A program made the position numbers and the translations under genes. Of a DNA stretch of 6,942 nucleotides, positions 5,546 to 6,942 are shown one piece after another. The notes under the pieces were generated by a model, which was not told where the DNA came from, made no database searches, and saw only the letters and a list, made by a program, of their open reading frames with translations. The stretch is taken from contig JBDUDR010000146.1 of the NCBI GenBank assembly GCA_040002845.1, positions 1 through 6,942 of the forward strand, given 5' to 3'. Each line of letters opens with the position of its first letter. The first letter of the stretch is position 1. The DNA is from JBDUDR01 sp040002845. Its GTDB lineage: Bacteria; Actinomycetota; Actinomycetes; Propionibacteriales; Nocardioidaceae.

Positions 5546-6942
5546 CAGCGGATCGCCACCAATGGCAGCTGCAGCGCCCCCGGGGCACCCACCGGCACGG
5601 CCGGCTTGCACGGAGGCACCGCGTTCAGCGAGATGTACGTGTCACCGGGTTCGGGGCGTTGGTCGACCCCACCCATGTTCGGCCAGTACGCCATGGCGCG
5701 CTCAGCCTGAGCGGTGATGGTCAGGGAAGGGTTCACCCCGAGATTCGCCGAGATCGCCGAACCGTCCACGATGTGGAGGCCGGGGTGGCCGAAGACGCGA
5801 TGGTACGGATCGATGACGCCCGTCTCGGGAGAGTCGCCCATCGCGCAACCCCCGATGAAATGGGCCGTCATCGGGCGGTTGAACGGCTCTCCGATCGACC
5901 CACCCGGTGTGCCGTCCACGACCGACGCCATCCGGCGTGCCACCTGGTTCGCGACCTGAATCCAGTTCGGGTTGGGTGCACCGTGCCCCTGCCTCGAGGT
6001 CAACATTCGCCGACCGGTGACCGCGGAACGCTTGGTGAACGTCGTTATCGAGTTGTCCAAGGTCTGCATCACGAGGGCGATGACGGTGCGCTCCGACCAG
6101 TGTTTCAGGTCGTACAGGTCGCGGATCTGCCCGCGATCTGCCCACATCGTCGCCGCCCACACCTGCCATCGTTGCCGACCCTCGTCATCGTCGGTGAGCA
6201 CGGTCTGCAAGAGCGACATCGCGTTGCTGCCCTTGCCATAACGCACCGGCTCGACGTGCGTGTGCTCGTCGGGGTGGAACGACGATGTGATGGCCACGCC
6301 CCGGCTGTAGTCGACCTCCGTGGACTTGGCCATCGCGCCCAGGATCGACTCGGAGTTCGTCCGGGTCAGGACGCCCAGCCGCGCCGACAGGTTCGGCAAC
6401 AGCCCGCGGTCGCGCATCCGGTGCAGCAGCTTCTGCGTCCCCAGCGCCGAGGCAGCCAGCACCACCTGCTCCGCGGAGAGGATCGTCGCCCGACGGCGCA
6501 AACCGTCAGTTCGTCGAACTTCCACCAGATACCCGCCGCCGGCGGCCGGGCGTACCGCTGTGACCGTCGTCAGCGCGAGCACCTTCGCTCCCGCCTGCTC
6601 GGCAAGGAAGAGGTAGTTCTTCGTCAGGGTGTTCTTTGCGTGGTGCCGGCAGCCGGTCATGCACTCACCGCACTCGATGCACCCTCTGCGCCGCGGACCA
6701 GCGCCACCGAAATAGGGGTCGTCGACCTCTCCGCCGGGCGATCCGAAGAACACCCCCACCGGTGTCGGGTGAAAGGTCGCGCCGACCCCCATGTCGTCCG
6801 CGACGCGCTTCATGACGGCGTCGGCGGGTGTGAAGTGCGGGTACTCGACGACGCCCAGCATCCGTTTGGCCTGCGCGAGGTACGGCGCGAGCTCGGCTTG
6901 CCAGTCGGTGAAGTGGCTCCAGGACGGGTCGCGATAGAACGG
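5545..6942 (-). CDS. choD: GMC family oxidoreductase, ChoD-like (putative cholesterol oxidase), N-terminus cut by window edge
   Basis: FAD-dependent alcohol oxidoreductase of the glucose-methanol-choline family. 465 residues are visible, beginning PFYRDPSW at the right edge; by resemblance to mycobacterial ChoD about 95-105 N-terminal residues, including the GxGxxG FAD motif, lie outside. Visible-residue numbering: HPTPVGVFFGSPG (58-70), PYFGGAGP (76-83), the cysteine cluster CIECGECMTGC (Cys88, 91, 94, 98) then RHHAKNTL, VVLAASALGTQKLL (160-173), GVLTRTNSESILGAM (190-204), VRYGKGSNAM (233-242), HFIGGCAMG (361-369), GVIDPYHRVFGHPGLHIVDG (375-394) and the C-terminal GMC block SANLGVNPSLTITAQAERA (398-416). 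Much of this closely resembles M. tuberculosis ChoD as I remember it. The substrate is uncertain: ChoD-type enzymes are named cholesterol oxidases, but their role in sterol breakdown is not firmly established. It is on the same strand as guaA and upstream of it, an arrangement known in actinobacteria. A large hairpin follows its stop. Confidence 0.92.
   Translation of the reverse strand, partial: PFYRDPSWSHFTDWQAELAPYLAQAKRMLGVVEYPHFTPADAVMKRVADDMGVGATFHPTPVGVFFGSPGGEVDDPYFGGAGPRRRGCIECGECMTGCRHHAKNTLTKNYLFLAEQAGAKVLALTTVTAVRPAAGGGYLVEVRRTDGLRRRATILSAEQVVLAASALGTQKLLHRMRDRGLLPNLSARLGVLTRTNSESILGAMAKSTEVDYSRGVAITSSFHPDEHTHVEPVRYGKGSNAMSLLQTVLTDDDEGRQRWQVWAATMWADRGQIRDLYDLKHWSERTVIALVMQTLDNSITTFTKRSAVTGRRMLTSRQGHGAPNPNWIQVANQVARRMASVVDGTPGGSIGEPFNRPMTAHFIGGCAMGDSPETGVIDPYHRVFGHPGLHIVDGSAISANLGVNPSLTITAQAERAMAYWPNMGGVDQRPEPGDTYISLNAVPPCKPAVPVGAPGALQLPLVAIR

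Overview
The window is high-GC throughout, with codon use strongly biased to G/C at third positions. It looks like a chromosomal segment of an actinomycete (Actinomycetota). The lineage call rests on three things: a GMP synthase ending in the family's usual KPPATIEWE, a ChoD-like GMC oxidoreductase directly upstream of guaA on the same strand (an arrangement I recall from actinobacterial guaB-guaB3-choD-guaA neighbourhoods), and a trio of small DUF3618 / holin-X type membrane proteins common in this phylum. I cannot place the genus. I see no mobile element, tRNA, rRNA, CRISPR array or phage structural gene.

Layout, left to right. (1) Positions 1-1172, minus strand: an ornithine aminotransferase (rocD) whose C-terminal ~20 residues run off the left edge. 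(2) Positions 1173-1269: a short leader with two overlapping, mutually exclusive dyads. (3) Positions 1270-3001, minus strand: three genes joined by two ATGA stop/start overlaps. In transcription order they are a helical, one-membrane-segment protein with a disordered Tyr/Asp/Pro tail, a two-TM holin-X/YqjE-type protein, and a DUF3618 protein. (4) Positions 3002-3246: a divergent intergenic region with a strong 38-nt hairpin. (5) Positions 3247-3582, plus strand: a short DUF1203 protein, the only plus-strand gene. It converges on guaA with a 6-bp gap. (6) Positions 3589-5181, minus strand: complete guaA. (7) Positions 5182-5544: a non-coding gap of about 363 bp with several inverted repeats, including a large hairpin at the end of the GMC gene. 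(8) Positions 5545-6942, minus strand: the C-terminal ~465 residues of the ChoD-like GMC oxidoreductase, whose N-terminal FAD-binding motif lies beyond the right edge.

How the genes fit together. guaA is core purine metabolism and rocD is arginine/ornithine catabolism; neither is functionally tied to the trio. The most interesting unit is the translationally coupled trio. Its design (long amphipathic helices, a single hydrophobic anchor, and a YqjE-family partner) resembles the enterobacterial yqjD-yqjE-yqjK operon, whose YqjD tethers ribosomes to the membrane in stationary phase. That parallel is my inference and is untested. The remaining points of interest are non-coding: the rocD leader, the hairpin upstream of the trio, the guaA start-site ambiguity with its adjacent hairpin, and the inverted repeats between choD and guaA.
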